Both the position numbers and the translations under genes were made by a program. Shown one piece after another: positions 61,867-64,000 of a stretch of DNA of 64,000 nt; position 1 is the first letter of the stretch, and the number at the start of each line of letters is the position of its first letter. The stretch spans positions 18,772,691 through 18,836,690 of the forward strand of contig JABAKD010000023.1 in the NCBI GenBank assembly GCA_012845835.1, given 5' to 3'. The notes beneath the pieces were generated by a model. That model worked only from the letters and a program-made list of their open reading frames with translations, was not told where the DNA came from and did no database searches. Origin of the DNA: Undaria pinnatifida (lineage: Eukaryota; Sar; Phaeophyceae; Laminariales; Alariaceae).

Positions 61867-62082
61867 CTGTCTACACAGAATAAAAAACGGTAGAAGTATT
61901 TCGGATTTACAAAGACTGTTTGTTTTGAACATGAAAGCACGGTTCAAAGCTACCAGGCGAAAAAGGCTACGTATACCATCCAGAACGAATCTCGGATGAT
62001 ATAAAGGCTGGTCCACGTGAAGAAAACAAATTCTGCCCCGGGCAAAGGCCGCTTGCAATATCCAATCAAAGGACGAATTTTG

Positions 62083-62745
62083 ATATCATACTGACCCCCA
62101 TGACCAATGGAAGAGAGTGATGTTGCCAGTTTTTTTTTTAGCAGCCTCGGGTGGTCTCTAAAAACAAAGCTCGTATGGACGAATGACGGGCTATGTTTTT
62201 CTTCAATAATTTTCAGGCTTTTTTTAAGCGGAGACGAGAAAATAATTGCGCCGCATTTTGCACGAACCGGTTGAAGGTGCTCCATGGCATGTCTGTACAA
62301 CTTTTCGCGCATAAAGTCGCAGGTCTTGCTTGCTTGTGTTTAACGTTTAGCATAATCTAGCGAGAAAACTGGATCGTACACTTAAACCAAGTAGTTTAAA
62401 GGAAAACGTATCTTACTCATGTTTACACACAAAAGTCCTAATTTCTACGCCGTTTTTGAGAGATGAGACCCTGATAATTTGTATGTGTTCCACATGCCCA
62501 TCCCGAGGCCTGACCTCGAGGGTTTTTCCTTTTTTTTTTTTCGCGGAAAATGTGTTGTCTAAGGTGGGCCACCAAAAATTCAACGGACGAAAAATCGGGG
62601 GGGGGGGGGGGAGGAAACAAAAAAACAATAGGCGAGGTCTTCGCAATGGCACGTAGAAGACGTGTGCACAAATAACGATCTGAATCGGTAAAACGGCGTG
62701 GACATTGACCTGGGAATACATTTGTTTTTGTTATTTACGTGAATC
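62083..62745 (+). repeat. Large dispersed repeat, copy B, left block
   Basis: Partner of 37890-38505: CTGACCCCCATGACCAATGG, AACAAAGCTCGTATG, ATTGCGCCGCATTT, TTAGCATAATCTAGCGA, ACATGCCCATCCCGAGG and GACGTGTGCACAAA in order. It contains a G run of 14 near 62598. Confidence 0.85.
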
Positions 62746-62754
62746 AGCTTTTAA

Positions 62755-63765
62755 TACGGTAGGTATTTGGCGTTCATCCGTGCGTTCTGCGTTTCCGAGC
62801 CGAGCCGAGCCCCAATCCGATTGGCCGGGGAATCTCCCCCGCCTGTCCTCGGCCAATCAGGTGGCGAGGCGCGCGCGGCGGGAGTTGCCACTCGGGACAA
62901 CCCCCCCCAGTCCCGCCGAACCCGGGGAGAATTTGGGCCCATCCCCGGTTCATAAATCCTTTCATATATCTACAACTCCGACAACGCGGGGAGGAAAATC
63001 GACTTCTCCCAGGTCAATACCGCCCCGCACAGTGTGGAAACCCCAATCCCAAGCGAATGATCGCTGATTGGCTGGGGTGCTTAGAGCGAGGGCAGCCTGG
63101 GGAAGATTAGGCCCCATCTCTTTTTTAGACATCCTTCTATATCTCTACATTTTCGACACCCCGGGGATGCAAAATCGAGTTCTACGAGGTCGACACCGCC
63201 CACTACGGTGTGAAAACCCCAATGACACGTGCCAATCGCTGATTGGGTGGGGCACGTAGAGCGAGCTCAACCCGGGGAGGATAGTGCTCCGTCCCCGGTG
63301 CAGAAATACCTTCGTATCACTGCAAGTCCGACATCCTGGGGATGAAAATAGCAGTCCCCGGGTCGGCACCGCGCCACACGATGTGGACACCCCAATCCCG
63401 CTGGCCGATGGCTGGTTGGCTGAAGCGCGTAGAGCCAGCGCCACCCCGGGAGGATAGGGTCCAATGCCCGGATAATTGATCCCCCTGTATCTCTACAACT
63501 CCAACACCCCGTGAACGAACGTGATGTTCTCCCGGATCGACGCCGTCCCGCACGGTGTGGAAACTCCACGCCGCAGGCTGATCGCTGATTGGTTGGGGCT
63601 CGTACATAAATCCAGCGCAACCCGGGGAGGATAGGGTCCCATCGCTGGTTCGGAAATTCTTCCGTGCATCTACAACTCCGACAACGGAGGGACGAAAGCT
63701 GAAATCCCCCGCATTGATACCCCCCCGCACGGTGTGGAAAACCCAACCCAACCCCCTGAAAAGTA
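62755..63765. repeat. Satellite array 2 with CCAAT-hairpin leader
   Basis: Leader as in array 1 (GTAGGTATTTGGCGTTCATCC, ATTGGCCGGGG...CCTCGGCCAAT, GCGCGCGCGG), then five units with the GTGTGGAAAC-type motif at about 63031, 63207, 63380, 63553 and 63731 (spacing 173-178). Units carry CGCTGATTGG (an inverted CCAAT) and AACCCGGGGAGGATAG. Two different minus-strand frames (63956-63267 and 63775-63317) stay open across several units, because the unit is close to 174 bp (58 codons). It sits inside copy B of the large repeat. Confidence 0.88.
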
Positions 63766-63881
63766 CAAAAAGCATACCACATTTGATTCAACACTCGAGT
63801 AAGAATCGAAATCCCTTTATTTGGTACGTTGAGATACGCGCGAAAAAAGGTCCTTAACCACCACAAGAAAGTGGCACAAAG

Positions 63882-64000
63882 AAAGCATGCACAACAAAAT
63901 GGGCAACCAAGAGACCAAAACTCGAGCAAGAGAACTGACCATCCGTTCAGGCTCAAAACATCTTCAGTTTAGAGTACACTAGAAATCGTCACAAGATCGG
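63882..64000 (+). repeat. Large dispersed repeat, copy B, right block (cut by window end)
   Basis: Matches 38965-39095 from GGGCAACCAAGAGACCAAAA through AGTACACTAGAAATCGTCAC to the last base of the window. The family therefore continues beyond 64000. Confidence 0.8.

Noticed and set aside
63267-63956. 229-codon minus-strand frame as a gene
   Set aside because: It is kept open by the 58-codon satellite unit, and a second frame is open over the same units. Listed as a question, not a gene.

Overview
This is a repeat-dominated eukaryotic nuclear window. I see no bacterial-style gene packing, operons, rRNA or intact tRNA. Genes appear only as isolated, intron-bounded exon candidates with GT/AG borders and high GC at third codon positions, set in long non-coding DNA full of CAG/TGCTG-type motifs. 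The style suggests an alga with a repeat-rich genome, perhaps a brown alga or another stramenopile. That is an impression from base composition and element types, not a proof.

Layout. 0.7-4.2 kb: a tandem array of a ~190-bp unit, several units carrying long foldback (hairpin) modules. 4.6-6.0 kb: a duplicated segment and glycine-rich open frames. 6.1-16.8 kb: a ~70-bp tandem array split by a 10.2-kb insertion with short terminal inverted repeats flanked by TA. Inside it lie a decayed LINE and several minisatellites. A compact 1.86-kb relative sits at 27.3-29.1 kb. 17-26 kb: one good exon candidate (19.0 kb), a ~174-bp satellite array with a CCAAT-hairpin leader (22.1-23.3 kb) and a 5'-truncated LINE (24.1-25.9 kb). 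29.8-36.8 kb: the most gene-like stretch, with an ATG-started 190-codon frame, a WD40-like exon (35.1 kb), other exon candidates and one LTR-like repeat. 36.8-39.1 kb and 62.1-64.0 kb: two copies of a larger repeat whose flanks match but whose interiors differ (hexanucleotide microsatellite versus satellite array). 40-52 kb: tandem duplications, two tRNA-like SINE candidates, a second LTR-like copy and a few exon candidates. 53.9-56.9 kb: exon candidates, including a 413-codon frame with WD40-like motifs followed by AATAAA. 57-64 kb: a third LTR-like copy, further tandem repeats, a reverse-transcriptase fragment, one exon candidate and the second satellite array.

How it works together. Most of the window reads as layered transposition and local tandem duplication, with dispersed families appearing two to four times at 10-45 kb spacing. 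Host coding sequence is sparse and none of it can be assembled into a complete protein by eye. Gene calls are therefore given as exon candidates with modest confidence, while repeat relationships, which can be read directly, are the firmer part of this annotation.
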